From Ephemerocybe angulata (Eukaryota > Basidiomycota > Agaricomycetes > Agaricales > Psathyrellaceae), in the NCBI GenBank assembly GCA_013368325.1, contig JAACJK010000225.1, forward strand, positions 473,179-537,178: a DNA stretch of 64,000 nt. Reading direction: 5' to 3'. The notes below the pieces were generated by a model. The model was given only the letters and a program-made list of their open reading frames with translations, was not told where the DNA came from and made no database searches. Each line of letters begins with the position of its first letter. Positions within the stretch are counted from its first letter, which is position 1. Made by a program: the position numbers and the translations under genes. Of this stretch, positions 30,133 through 41,032 are shown piece by piece.

Positions 30133-30475
30133 ATTTAAGAGATCCATGGACCACCTATAATTGCGAGCAGATGTGGTGTAGCCAAGATGCTCACCCATGC
30201 TGTTTGCATGTGCACCCTGTTTCAGCGCTCGTCTGTGACCGAGTCATTTACCGGCTATTCCTGCTGTACGTCTCCTACCACAGAAGTTATGGTCAGAGAT
30301 GAGGACCTACAAACAGGGTATGATGTTAAATGATGGCTTACTGAAACGCTGTTGTTAGTTCCGCAGATATGCTCCTCACCTTTAAGGTGAGCATCTCATC
30401 CTCGTCCTGCATTCCAACTGTGTTTTTTCAAGCGCGATTGATCCCCGGCCGGTCTTTTGCCCCAGTATAAATACC
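30133..30475. promoter_or_regulatory. Divergent promoter between nucleotidyltransferase-like gene and R1
   Basis: Minus side: ATATTTAAG at about 30131-30139 and AGATGCTCACCC at 30185-30196. Plus side: the perfect inverted repeat CTCACCTTTAAGGTGAG at 30375-30391, continuing GCATCT, then AGTATAAATACC at about 30463-30474. The first R1 ATG is at 30648. Confidence 0.65.
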
Positions 30476-30647
30476 ACTTCTCAATGCGAGGCCGAACGTA
30501 CAAACGACTTCGCCCTTATTGCTAAATGTTGATTCGCGTCGACGCCGGTTCTAGCTGCTTGGTATTTAAACGAAGTGATTCATTCCCCTAATCTGCTCCT
30601 TGCGGTGCTCGACCTGGTACTGACTCGACTTGGTGTGTATTTGGTAG

Positions 30648-33600
30648 ATGGGTCAGTCCGTTCCGTTGAACGTTCCCTCCCATCGCTTGAGGTTCAACGG
30701 CTCTTCTAGGAACACTGAAGAGTTCAGTCATACTAAAGTATGTGCGCACAATAGGAGGAGAGCCTGCGACTTGCTTACCAGTATTCCGTGCCTCCGTGGA
30801 TGGGTGTTGAAACAGGTACTTGAGCGTTTAAAATGCGTAAGAATACGTGCTATTTCCCAGCTTGCGATGAAGTAATGGTTGCTTCGTTTTAAGGCGTTCG
30901 TCGCTGAAGACAAACCGATCCCCGACAATAAACTATTGGAGAGGTTAGCTGAGGAAGTGACCTCTTCTGCTCCTACAACTTACCTTCTCCCAGAATAGCT
31001 GCACTCGGCTTGGCGGCTTGTGGCCCTGGTGTGGATGCCTGCGATATAGACGTGAGGCGAGTGCTCGACTCTATCGGTGGTTCCCGCTGAGTCTCGTCTG
31101 TGTAGTCCGTTCTAGCCGCTATTGTGGGGTCGTTAGTGACGTTGGGGGTAGATTACGACTTCCTCAGTGCAGCGTTAGAAAGGTCGAATATATACAAGGC
31201 GGCTCCCCGCGGGTTTTATATGGCGATGAAGGCTGCTTTTGCGAAAAAGCTGATCACGCAGGACTTCATGGACACCGTGTCAAGGCACAAGCACGTCATA
31301 GACGCGATGATCCGACCTGAAGAGGATCGGCGCTTGAATTAGTAGGTTGCTGTTTGGCCATATGTGTTGGAACTCCTGCTTACGCTTGTACTTTGCTCTT
31401 CCTCTTTCTCTACTAGTTGGGCCCTCAGATCGTTGCTGTGTACTTGCCTCTTGAGAGATGGGGACGACCTTATGGAGCAACCTCAACACATGTGGATGCG
31501 AGCTGCGCTTCACTTTCACCAGGACGACATGAACCAAGTTCAAGCATCATACGATCTCATGGCTACGCTCAAAATGGTTCCTTCTTCGACTATCCTCACG
31601 GCATCCGGAACGGCTCGGGCGTTTGTCGGCTCGTACTGTGCTCTCAGGATGGACGGTTTGGTAGACCATATGCTGTCGGCTGTTGGGGTGGTTGCTTCTC
31701 TAGTGAGAGGAGGGAGTCATGTTGGTGTCGGAATGCAGGCGGTGCCGGCCGCGGGGTGAGTCCCGCATTTTGCGTTGAGGGAACAGACTCTGAACGAGGC
31801 CCCATTAGTTCCGTGGTGGATGGCAGAGTGCATGCCGGGCTCCCTCGGGCTGTGACAGCTTTGGTCGCCTCCCTTCGGGCATTAGGTCGATTGGTCGAGG
31901 TGCAGACGGGCAGTCTCACTGTGTACCTGGAGCCCTGGCACGCAGACATCCAAGCGTTTCTGCATGGCATAAAGAAGCGAGGTAAACCTACGATAGGAGG
32001 ATATAGATTGTACTATGCCCTACTAGTAAGCGATCTCTTGTGAGTCCCCAGTGGTTCTCCTATATGGTCTCACCGTTTACTTATGCGTTTATACATCGTA
32101 CCCTAGTATGCAGCGAGTTAGGGCCGACGATCAGTGGACCTTGTTCTGCCCCACAAAAGCGTCCCGTCTTGAATGCCTTCATAGCTCCTCCTTTGACGCT
32201 GAGTATGTTAAACTCGAAGGCGACGGGAGCGGTAGCAAGAAGATAAGCGCCTTGAAGCTTTGGAATCAAATATTAAAAGTTCATATAATCGCGAAGGGGC
32301 CTGCTATAATGTATAAGGACACAGTATACGGTGCGTAGTGTCAGCTTAGGTGCTCAGCAACCATCACGCTCATTTATCACCTCGTCCTTTATACCCCTAC
32401 CCTTAAGCCAAAAACGGAGTGTCGCCTGACGGACCTGGCCCTGCGGTGGCGAAAGCATGCGATAGACTTATACAAATCGCGCACTTCCACATGTCTTCTA
32501 GGCCCAACGACCTATCTCTCATACTACCTTCCTTTATCGCTGAAGATGGCGTGTTTGACTTTCCAGGCTTAGAGCGAGCGAGTCGACAAGCAGTTACAGC
32601 GCTTAACGCCTTGCGGGATCGATTGCCGTGTTACCCTCTTCCTGATGGCGTACCTGCTTTCACCGAAAAGGATATTTCGATAGGCACTGCAGGATTCGCT
32701 GATCTCTTGGCGAGGCTAGGCCATCTTTATGATTCTGGACCAGCCCGCGCGTTGAATATATCGGTCGCAGAATCAGTCCAGTACAGTGCCCTAGAGAGAA
32801 GTTGCGAGCTTGCGTCAGCTCATCCCCAAGCTGAAAGAACTCCAACGCCCTCTTCCAATTTCGTCCTAGACCATCAGTGGGCCTGTCCGGAACCGTCTGC
32901 TAGGTACAACTGGACAGACCTTCAAGCTAGGGTCGAAAAATACGGTGTCCGAAATAGTTCGGTGACCGCCTACGGTACGGATACCATGACGTCCCTCATC
33001 ACCGGATGCTGCGAATCCAGCGAACCATTCAATAGGTAAATCGTATTCGTAGCGAATCTCGAAGAAGGCGTTTACACTGATTGCTTGTACAGCCTAGTCG
33101 CCCTCGTAAACGGTCCTTTCGGTTCGTTCGCTCATATTCCAAGGCATTTCGTGATGGCGGTCGAGCAATCACTAGCATGGAGCGCTGTAATAAGGGATGA
33201 AATAATTTCTGAAGGAGGTGAGTTTCTACGTATATCTGGCGAACTTACTTGCTGATGTACCCTCCTACGTCAGGCTCCGCTGCTAAGATACACTGTATCC
33301 CAATTTCGCTTCGAACGTTATATCGCACAGTGTGGGATATGGAACCCTCTGTGGCACTTAAAATGGCTGTGGACCGCGCACCGTTTCTGTGTCGTGGCCA
33401 ACCTGTGCGCTTATATCTCCAGAACCCTCGGGTGGACAATCTGGTATGTGGCTTTTTGGACCTATATCTGCTGCCCAAAATCATTGTCTTCCCTTTCTCT
33501 TTCTCCTTTGCAGAGCGAATTGCTGTTCCAAGGGTGGTATGGAGGGATGGCTACCGGTGTGGTCGTTCTCCAACGTAAACCTAGACGCAAACCGTTCCCT

Positions 33601-33687
33601 TTACTACTCCCCTCGGATGATCCAGTCGCAACTGCTTACGAACCGTTCCGTGGTGCGGGAACTGCTTCGGATCCCATACGCTTATAA
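30648..33687 (+). CDS. Ribonucleotide reductase large subunit (R1) homologue with lost catalytic residues
   Basis: A multi-exon R1-fold gene. Well-supported exons: an exon ending 30943, 30994 onward, an exon ending 31341, 31417-31755, 31809-32039, 32107-32330, 32408-33035, 33093-33217, 33274-33443 and 33514-33687; every checked junction restores frame and alignment. Conserved blocks: EQPQHMWMRAALHFHQDDM, VYLEPWHADIQAF, DLFMQRVRADDQWTLFCP, LYRTVWDMEPSVALKMA. Family knowledge: R1 needs a radical Cys flanked by Asn and Glu (N-x-C-x-E), two redox Cys and a C-terminal Tyr-Tyr pair. Here the loop reads KACDR, so Cys is kept but Asn and Glu are replaced. The CNLAS cysteine aligns with Pro (RPNDLS), the GGNKRPG loop is lost, and TGMYYL has become TGVVVL. 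Exons before 30893 and near 31030-31115 are approximate. Confidence 0.88.
32346..32358. promoter_or_regulatory. Shared-element-like sequence inside an R1 intron
   Basis: TTAGGTGCTCAGC lies within the intron 32331-32407, followed by CTTTATACC at about 32387-32395. The order mimics the island promoters, so it could drive a shorter transcript, or it may be chance. Confidence 0.25.
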
Positions 33688-34610
33688 TTCAGGCGATGCG
33701 TTCACGTAGCGATGTTGTAATTACAGACCATGTATTTCGAAGGCGTCTATACGTGTATGATATGCGATTTAGTGATCTACTTGGGGGGTGCGACTGTCGA
33801 ATCGGGCTTTTTATCGTGAATCTGGGGCCCCCTCACATTGGCTATAAGCAGTTCAGGCTAGTTCTCCAACGAGTGGTACCTCTGGAGGTCGCATGCTGTT
33901 TTAGTTAGGTCATTGTAGTATAGATGCTCTTGCTAGCAATTTCTCTTTGGTCTGGCTAGTTTCAGACTTCTGTGTCTTCAGCGCGCTCTCTTCTCGTTTC
34001 ATAGGCACAGTGCCGCAGGTTGGGCTCTGTACTGTTAAATATACTATACCCCTCCACCCGACCGTGTCGGCAGTTCGATGCCGCGGGTCGGAGCGACGAA
34101 GCTTGGATGAAGCGAGGGCTTGACCGTAAATCATAATGCCGTATGCAGCTACGGTTCGGTGTTAATAAGCCCATCTGGTTCGAACCTCTGGTAGGTGTTA
34201 TTGTTCTCTCCCTCCGTCGACCCTGTGTATTGACCTGCCCGCTTTTCGCTTTCTTCTCTGGCTGGAGGCTTCCAACCACCGCGCCCTCAGTTTTGCAGTA
34301 AGACGGTTGTGAGCGTACTCATTCGCTAGACCAGATTGCACATCAGACGGTGCATGTATCAGAGGTGGTGCGTTGGCGTCGCACATCATCTTCAAGTGGG
34401 TGAGGAGTCCGTAGAACAGTACGCCCCAGATACGACGGTGCGACGACGTAGGCTTACCCTATTGATTTACTCGAGAAAGCTGCAACCAGCGGATATACTA
34501 GGGGAATCCCGCTGTCTCAGCACCGCGACGGTGGCCTAGGTGCGGATGCTTGGACTGATTTGTTATCTCCCCTCCAACCCGGTAATCCGTTGCTTCAAGG
34601 TCCTGCGAGG
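33688..34610. other. No confident gene; possible minus-strand exons
   Basis: A minus-strand frame at 34198-34395 reads NEYAHNRLTAKLRARWLEASS followed by QRRKRKAGRS, which looks like a basic helix and might be an exon. The sequence around it has no clear start, promoter or splice pattern. Nothing else is supported here. Confidence 0.3.
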
Positions 34611-34973
34611 TTATAAAGCGCCCTCAAGCGTCCTATCGGGTAACTTGGCGACGAGGAAGTGCGCGATTAGCACTGTCATACTTATTGAGACCCTCTCTAT
34701 CTGGAGCTTTATGTTGTGCTCCTGAGACTACTTCTTTGTGTAGGCTAAGAGCCTGCTCAAGTGCTGGGATTGTCAGGGAGGCGGTCGTCGTGGATGGTCT
34801 ACGCGGTTTGGGTGTGCCGAGAACGACAAACGGTGTAACACCTGGCGAGACTGTAAATCCCGCCTGCAAGTGTCACTTGGCTAGGTCGAACCACATACCT
34901 TTTTGGAGGATATGACGGCGGTCGCGATAGTTGACCTCTCTTTTCTGGGGGCGCCCACCCTCCTCAGGGACAT
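34611..34973 (-). CDS. Small unidentified protein with very short first intron
   Basis: Exons 34973-34899, 34863-34682 and 34632-34611 join to 92 residues (starts MSLRRVGAPRKE; middle FTVSPGVTPFVVLGTPKPRR, LTIPALEQALSLHKEVVSG). The first intron would be only 35 nt (GTATGTGG..TTGCAG). The second is 49 nt with a good GCTAAT branch site and a GATAG end. The protein is basic at the N terminus and otherwise unremarkable; no domain recognised. An inverted repeat GTGAGTAACTCAC at 35202-35214 lies upstream and may be a variant promoter element shared with the gene to the right. Confidence 0.45.
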
Positions 34974-35201
34974 TTCCTTTGTATATCTCGGGTCTTGCTT
35001 GAGACTGTATACTTTGGTCCACTGCGAGAGACGGGTCTTCCTACGCTCGCAAGGAATCGGTTTCCTCCGTTTCCCATCTAGGCTGTCTTCTTTCGTTCTA
35101 ACGCCTCTGTACCATTCAATTCAGCCACTGCGATTCGGTTCACCTAACCACGACTTGGTGCATTAGGTGTGTGTTTTCTCGAAACTGTTCAGACGACTAT
35201 A

Positions 35202-35282
35202 GTGAGTAACTCACCTCTGTCGTACGCTAGGAACCCTCTCTCGTCTCGTCACCTTCCGTCCTTCTACTCGTGCGGATATTAT
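35202..35282. promoter_or_regulatory. Inverted-repeat element and TATA-like box
   Basis: GTGAGTAACTCAC at 35202-35214 is an inverted repeat related to the GTGAG..CTCAC halves of the shared element; ATATTATAGG follows at about 35275-35284. The ATG at 35338 is downstream. Confidence 0.35.
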
Positions 35283-35337
35283 AGGTGATTCTTGTGGGCT
35301 CTGTCCTGACAGGTATTTAGCACTTTCGCTGTTCGTC

Positions 35338-37270
35338 ATGGACCAGCAGCCGACTCTGCGTACCCCCCCCCTAGAGTGGAACTACCCAGTGAATGTCCAG
35401 CAGCCCTCTGGTGCACCGTTGGACGGACTACTCTATATTCCGCGGTGAGTCTGTGCAGTTATACGCGAGCTTCCCAGCGTATAATCCAGTAGGTGCGTTC
35501 AGTTCTGATCATAGTGTCGGCTGACGTACCTCTCTGGTCTACGGGGCCAGGCGGATTCTAGTTGGCCGGCGCTGAATAGACGACCTCACTTTTCGACCTC
35601 GGGCGGCTGTGATACCAATTTCCGCTTGCGCCCGGATCCACAGTCTCGTACCGTCTAGCAGTCGTCATGATTATCTAGCAGAAAATCCGACAAGAGGGGT
35701 GGGTGAGGATGAAGGGGTCTGCGAATGTGTGACCTTTAGAGGTCCCAAGCAGAGTATACGAGCTTTTAGAGGAAGCTGCGAACCGTTTAACATCTCTTTC
35801 TGGGAAAGTTATGGACACGCGTCGTTCTTTCAAAATGACCTGCTATTGTTGGAGACTCGTTTGTTCCAATACGCTTCGGTCTCTCTGCACTCTCGGGCTA
35901 CGGCTACCCTCTTGTATGAGCACAATCTTGTTGGTGAGGTCTCCCTTGGGGCAGCGCTCGTCTTCCAGTCTGCTGACTCCATATCACAGGCGCTGCTGGC
36001 ATGAAAAATAATACAGTATCCCGGGTATTGGTGAGGACGGATGAAGGTGACGTCTTTCCCCCCTCTCTATGTCCTACTTATCCTCCTTATACCAGGCTCA
36101 GGCTGATCGTCCTGTATTTAGGGATGCAGGCCTACCAGCTGGCTAGGCAAATTTTAGCCACTAGAGACCCAATTCGCTGGGGCAACAAATGCGCTAGCGG
36201 GCATGAAGACATGCGAACTTCCTTCGTATGGATCTACCTGAAACTCAAGTATGGAGAGGATGTTGGACGTAAGACTGTTGCCGGAAGGATATTCAGGGTT
36301 TCTAAGTGTCTGTCGACATCGCTTTCGTCGGGACCGTCCCACCCCAGCTCTCGCCATTCCTCTTCCCTGGTGGACCAGGAGCTAATTGAGCACCTGGGTC
36401 TGCCTAGTGATATCGGGGCGCAGAGTATCGTTGCAGACAGTCACCTCAATACCCCAGTCTGCAAGATATGGTTCGCTGTGTGCCAGTATCCAGCATCCGA
36501 GCTGTATCAACTGGTCTTCCTCCCTAATATTCCCATCACTCCACCAGGGCGTCCCGAAGAGCCTACCGTCCCAACCTTTCCTCCCTTCTCTGCGCTCTTT
36601 CACGTCGCCCTCAATGGCAGTCCGTTCGCCGGCGGAGATATCGATATGTGCGCTCCTTGGGCATTCACTTGTTTCAGCACTTTCCGCCTTCTCGATAAGG
36701 AGAGCAAAGCGCAACTATCGGAAGAGCGAGTCAAGATCCATTGCTACGGACCGAGATACAACAGGGTGTCTCGGTGTAAGGTCCCTTTAAGCCTTGTACA
36801 GGGTATAGAGCCGTCGCAGTTTCAAAGTATGTGCTTGGTATTCTGCCATGTTTTCAGTGCTAATCTTCCCATCAGACACCGTCATCGAGCAGTCGTTGAC
36901 CCTTAATATCAACAGCGCTTTTGTATTGCACGCAGTCAACGCCGTACTTCCTACAGTGAAGCCCTTTTATCAGATCACCATCACTTACACTCTCGGCGTC
37001 TATTCCATCCCACCGCTGCTCACGGTCCAGTTAACGCCTTACGGTGCGGTCGAGAGTGGAAGGTTGGAGGGAGGGAGCGACAAGACTACGAGCGCTCAAA
37101 GTGCGATCGAGGGTCATCATCCTGGTACCTTCGGTGTAGCGCCACCCTCTATTGAGATACAACGTGCTCTAAGTAAGTGTCTACGTAAATTTTAGGCCTG
37201 AGCTGGGCGTCTAATTTACTTGTTTCCCCTAGACTGCCCCTCGTCGGGCGCATCTCTGCCGACACCATAA
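35338..37270 (+). CDS. Unidentified beta-rich multi-exon protein
   Basis: A likely first exon starts at ATG 35338 (MDQQPTLRTPPLEWNYPV) and ends at a GTGAGT donor near 35446. Long plus-strand frames follow (GSCEPFNISFWESYG, and from 36001 on). A clear intron at about 36827-36872 has a TGCTAATC branch site. It joins GIEPSQFQ to NTVIEQSLTLNINSAFVL, then LPTVKPFYQITITYTLGVYS. A last intron after IEIQRAL leads to a stop at 37270. The predicted strand pattern LPTxxxxxxITxTYTLxV..LLTVQL recalls arrestin-like beta-sandwiches, but this is weak. The central exon boundaries are not resolved, so this may be a partly decayed gene. I considered a viral capsid and found no support. Confidence 0.4.
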
Positions 37271-37503
37271 CGCGTAATCGCGAGCTCGTTCGACACTTGG
37301 GTGAACATCGAAATACAGCAACGCTCCTATCCCCAAAGTCATATGGTCTACCTATATTCAGACCGGCCCGGGCCAGCCACATATCGACCGTATCGGTTGA
37401 GTTTCCGTGACGAGACCGTGATCGCGAGGATATAGGTTATATGGGAACAACAAGGCATGTGGTGTATTACCAATCTCTACTATACGTTATTGAGGCCCGC
37501 TAT

Positions 37504-38660
37504 TTATTGTAGTATGTACCAAGGAAACAGATAGTCCCACATCTCAGGCTCAAATATCCCCACTCTATACGACGTGCTTCCTTCCTTACACCCTTCATGA
37601 AGCAGACTGAGCTCGAAGTGAACTCCCTCCTCCGGGTCTAGACTGTATCGACCACGAGCTTCCTCGTCAGCGAAAGTGGCATGTTCCTCTACGAAGCGGT
37701 GATGGGGTTCGAAGTGAATCCATATAGTCCAGCTTATAGGTATAGTAGCGGCTCTCACCTGGAAAGACAATACTCCAGCTGTGTTTGTCTTTGGCCGATC
37801 TTTCACCCAATATCAGGTTCGGGGTGGGGTTCGATGTTTCTACGCGGTACCCTCTGGATTCGTATTTGGTTTTCCAAGCTGGGTTCCAGTTTCTACCTAG
37901 ACACTGCCGATTGGACGGATATGCCACCTTGTCCACAAATGTAGTCCTGGGAAAGACTGAGACAGCTTCCTTATGTGTTATGTAGTTCATGACTAGAGCT
38001 GCATTTCATGATATCCGGTCAGTGAGTTTGCGACTACGTCTGATGGATGCTGGGCTTACTTGAATGGTAGGTGTATATCACATGGTATACTGGATTCTGT
38101 GATACCACTATGATCTGTACTTTCAGTACAGGGGTGAACCTACTGATTTCGCCGCTGGTCGGTTTCTCGAAATCGAATATGTCGATTATTCCGTCCGTCC
38201 CTCCGCCACTGCAAAACTTTTCCGAGGTAGTCATGGAAAGCACATCCGACGCTATAGGATAATCGCAGTTCGGAGGCGGTGTGCGATCCACTTTACTATA
38301 TCCATTTGACTCGATGAATCGAGTTAGCGCTAGAACCCCCCCTACTCGAGTCACAATGTCCAGGTCTGACTTCGGGGCTGGTCCTAAGCGATCCATAAAC
38401 CGCAGCGCCTGCGACCCGCCTATTACGGCTCCCGTGAGCGCTAGCGTAGATCTGAATGACATGCTGTCCCAAAACCAGCAACCCAGGAATCTATCGATGT
38501 TCCATCTTCTCTTTTCATAGATCTTCATAATTTCTCGTATGATGGTGGACGTCCTGGAGAGGCGCACCACGTCGATTGCTGACATCTTGTCGAAAAGTCT
38601 ACTGTGAAGCGTGTTTTGCGAAGATGCCAGAAAGATTTCGAAGCGGCTTAAATGAACCAT
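37504..38660 (-). CDS. F-box/nucleotidyltransferase-like protein, second subfamily, intact signature
   Basis: ATG at 38660. Exon 1 (to about 38050) has F-box-like helices (FDKMSAIDVVRLSRTSTII) and AVIGGSQALRFMDRLGPAPKSDLDIVTR, a full nucleotidyltransferase-type G-G-S..x..D-L-D signature. Exon 2 (about 37995-37755) has the family block MNYITHKEAVSVFPRTTF and KYESRGY, ending HSWSIVFP. The last exon (about 37686-37504) reads EEHATFADEEARGRYSLDP and ends WDYLFPWYILQ. It belongs to the same mushroom family as the gene at 28.8-30.1 kb. The substrate is unknown. Of all the members here this one best keeps the metal-binding acidic pair. The promoter has TTTATAT at about 38711-38717 and two shared elements. 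Confidence 0.7.
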
Positions 38661-38708
38661 GGGCTAAACGCAGGCTAGTTTCCAGGTGCGAGCGGATTAT
38701 TGTTCATG

Positions 38709-39056
38709 GTCGATTTATATCTCTGGCCAGGTAGGCCAAAATTTACAGGCTGTGCTGTGTCCCTACAGATATGTGTAGGTCGGGCAAATCCAAGGTAAGC
38801 ACCTCACCTATAAATAAGAGCAAGGTGGTAAACGCGAACGATTGTAGATGTGGTCGACACCTATAGATATGGCATCGTAAGGTCGTGTTCGAGGTGAGCA
38901 CCTTGCTACATAACATGGATAGGTTTCTCCCGCCGTCCACGCATTCCGTTGTACCCTAAGCACCTTAGCTTTCGGTTACCTTAATCAGCTTGGTACGTCG
39001 TCCGCTTTCTCGGTGATTAAACCTATTTATAGCAGGATTCGGACTATAAAAGGCCT
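38709..39056. promoter_or_regulatory. Divergent promoter with three shared elements
   Basis: Shared elements: CAAGGTAAGCACCTCACCT at 38791-38809, GAGGTGAGCACCTTG at 38891-38905, and CTAAGCACCTTAGC at 38956-38969. TATA-like boxes: GATTTATAT at about 38709-38717 (minus), TATAAATA at 38810-38817, CTATTTATAG at about 39023-39032 and CTATAAAAGG at about 39046-39055 (plus). This is the richest such region after the one at 20.4 kb. Confidence 0.7.
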
Positions 39057-39109
39057 CGGTTGTGAAACGCAATTTTCGCACCCTCTTGCGCTTTCAGGCC
39101 CGCCTCACA

Positions 39110-40785
39110 ATGGCTGCCTCTCTTAAGGATTTTAATCGATTGAAAGACATGCGGTTCTCTGCGAACGAAGTTACTTTAACAGAGGTGATAGCCTCCTTGG
39201 AAAGGGGAAGCAAAAGGTACACCTTAAAAAGATCCACCCAGTTCACTAGCAGCTTTCTGGTACGCGGTGGGCGGATTCAATGAGAGTTGACCAGCGGCTC
39301 AATCGTATACAGTTATGGGATCGGGTCCGTAACGCCGCTGCTATCTGTACTCACGCCTTCGTGATCCTGTATGCAACTCCACTGGACACTGGGAACTTCT
39401 GCCCGGATGGAGCTGCCCCTCCTATGGAGTTCAAGGGGCAGATGAGGTCAGCTCTATGGTGTGACCGGCTTCTCCGAGTCTGCCTTACTGAATCTATCGC
39501 ATAGGAAAATGGAGCCTAGTTTGGCAGCCCAAGTATCGTTGACGTTTGATACGCGGGTGGACCCTACCCTCCACAAGCATTTGTCGGTGAGCTTTATCCC
39601 TACCCTTGTTTAGTGGATGAATAAATGTAGCTGTGTTCACCGTACAACGATTGGTTAGCTCATAGAAGACTGGGGGAAAACGAAAGGCGACTTCTCGACC
39701 GAAGGCAAGTCTAGAAACCCCTGGAACTCACCCTACGCCGTGGCCACGCAAAACAGGTTCACTGTATCTTCTCCCTTGTTTCAAAAGCGTACGGGGTATA
39801 ACGTGACAGACGATAAATATTCCGTCGACTATGACGTGCATCCATGGGTAGAGAAGGCCTGTGTGCCACACAATCCGTCATGGGTCCCTAATCCCAACCT
39901 GGCTCGTTTCATGCATAGACGACACAACGATGTCCTTATAAACATCCAGAAATCGTCCAACCCGAAGCTGGTCCCAGGCGATTTGGTCGTAGCGACCTTC
40001 AGAATAACGTTCAGCGCCTCCGGTACCTATTGGCAGATGTCTTTCAGCCCCATCCAAGTCATCCGGATGGGTCAGATCGACGGAAAGGTGTTGGGTAAGG
40101 TAGGCGACGCTGAAAACCATGCTCGGCTCGATCTTCCCCGAGCGGGGGAACGGCTCACTGCGATCGTAGGTGAGATGGTATCATTGTCACCCTTCAGGCA
40201 GCAATGTATTTATCCCTAAGCGACAATTTAGGACCGCCTTCTGTTATCAAAACCCCGGATAACAGCAGACCCAGTTCGCCTGCGATTCAGGATGGTGACA
40301 GTACCCCGAGCCTACCAGTGTCGAGTCAAGATCCAGAAGGAGACGGAACAGCTTCTAACGATGAGGGGGGGGCCTCAGGGTCGTCCACATACGATCCTGA
40401 CATTCCTTCAGATTCGGAGGGTAAACGTCGGGTGCGGCGTAGCGTATCGTGGTCGTCCCTTTCCAGTGCCAAGAGCAGCCCGCTTACTCCTGCACCGAAC
40501 ACCCCGGTTGTTTCGGACCATGAAGTGGAAGGCGACCAGCCACTGGAGTACGTCAGAGTATCCGTCCGCCCTCAGGCCCACAATCGAAAGGTTAAGAAGC
40601 CTAGTCATGAGAAGGAGAAAGCAAAGGGTGCGGGTGTGGTGCCCAAAACGAGGAGTGCTAAGAGCAAAAGGCACTCAGCCAGCCCTGAGAAGAGGCAGAG
40701 GCACTCAGCCAGCCCTGAGAAGAGGCAGAGGCCTTCAGCTAGCCCTGAGAAGAGGCCGAAGCGCAATGTAAGGAGTAAGAAGTGA
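39110..40785 (+). CDS. Unknown protein with SSB-like beta domain and Ser/Pro/Lys-rich tail, copy 1
   Basis: Proposed exons: from ATG 39110 (MAASLKDFNRLKDMRFSA) to about 39255, about 39291-39462, about 39508-39588, 39710-40169 and 40232-40785. Checked junctions restore frame, for example RSALW/KMEPSLAAQV and KHLS/SRNPWNSP. The core reads LVPGDLVVATFRITFSASG then YWQMSFSPIQVIRMG, a beta-strand pattern like small GDxVEVxxxF proteins linked to transposons in mushrooms and loosely like single-strand-DNA-binding folds. This is an inference from pattern only. The tail is Ser/Pro-rich (SSTYDPDIPSDSEG, VVSDHEVEGDQ) and ends with three HSASPEKRQR-type repeats and basic residues, suggesting nuclear localisation. 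The 39256-39290 intron would be only about 35 nt. Confidence 0.55.
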
Positions 40786-41032
40786 ACCACCTTTGGGCGG
40801 CGTCTTCGTCATTTGTTTGGAGGTGGGCTAGTGACCAAACATACTGGTTCCGGAGTCAACGCTCTTTTGACCTGCGTCTACCTACATACCTTTCTCTCCC
40901 GCTTGCCCTCTCCTGTACAACGTATGTAGGTTCCAAATAACACCCACCTATGATCAATAGTCTTGAGGCCCTTTAAAGCCAACACGGGTAAATCTTCCTT
41001 CGGCATCTTGCTCTCACTGACTGTCGTCTACC

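Noticed and set aside
34165..34190. tRNA T-arm-like GGTTCGAACC
   Set aside because: No matching acceptor, D or anticodon arms could be found around it.
35609..37195. Viral capsid-like protein
   Set aside because: The beta-rich pattern alone tempted this reading, but no double jelly-roll landmark or homologous block was visible.
1459..38969. The shared element as mere 5' splice sites (AG/GTGAGC)
   Set aside because: Many copies are palindromes (AAGGTGCGCACCTT, AGGTGCTCACCT, TCACCTTTAAGGTGA) located upstream of TATA boxes, which splice donors would not explain. Individual single half-sites could still be donors.
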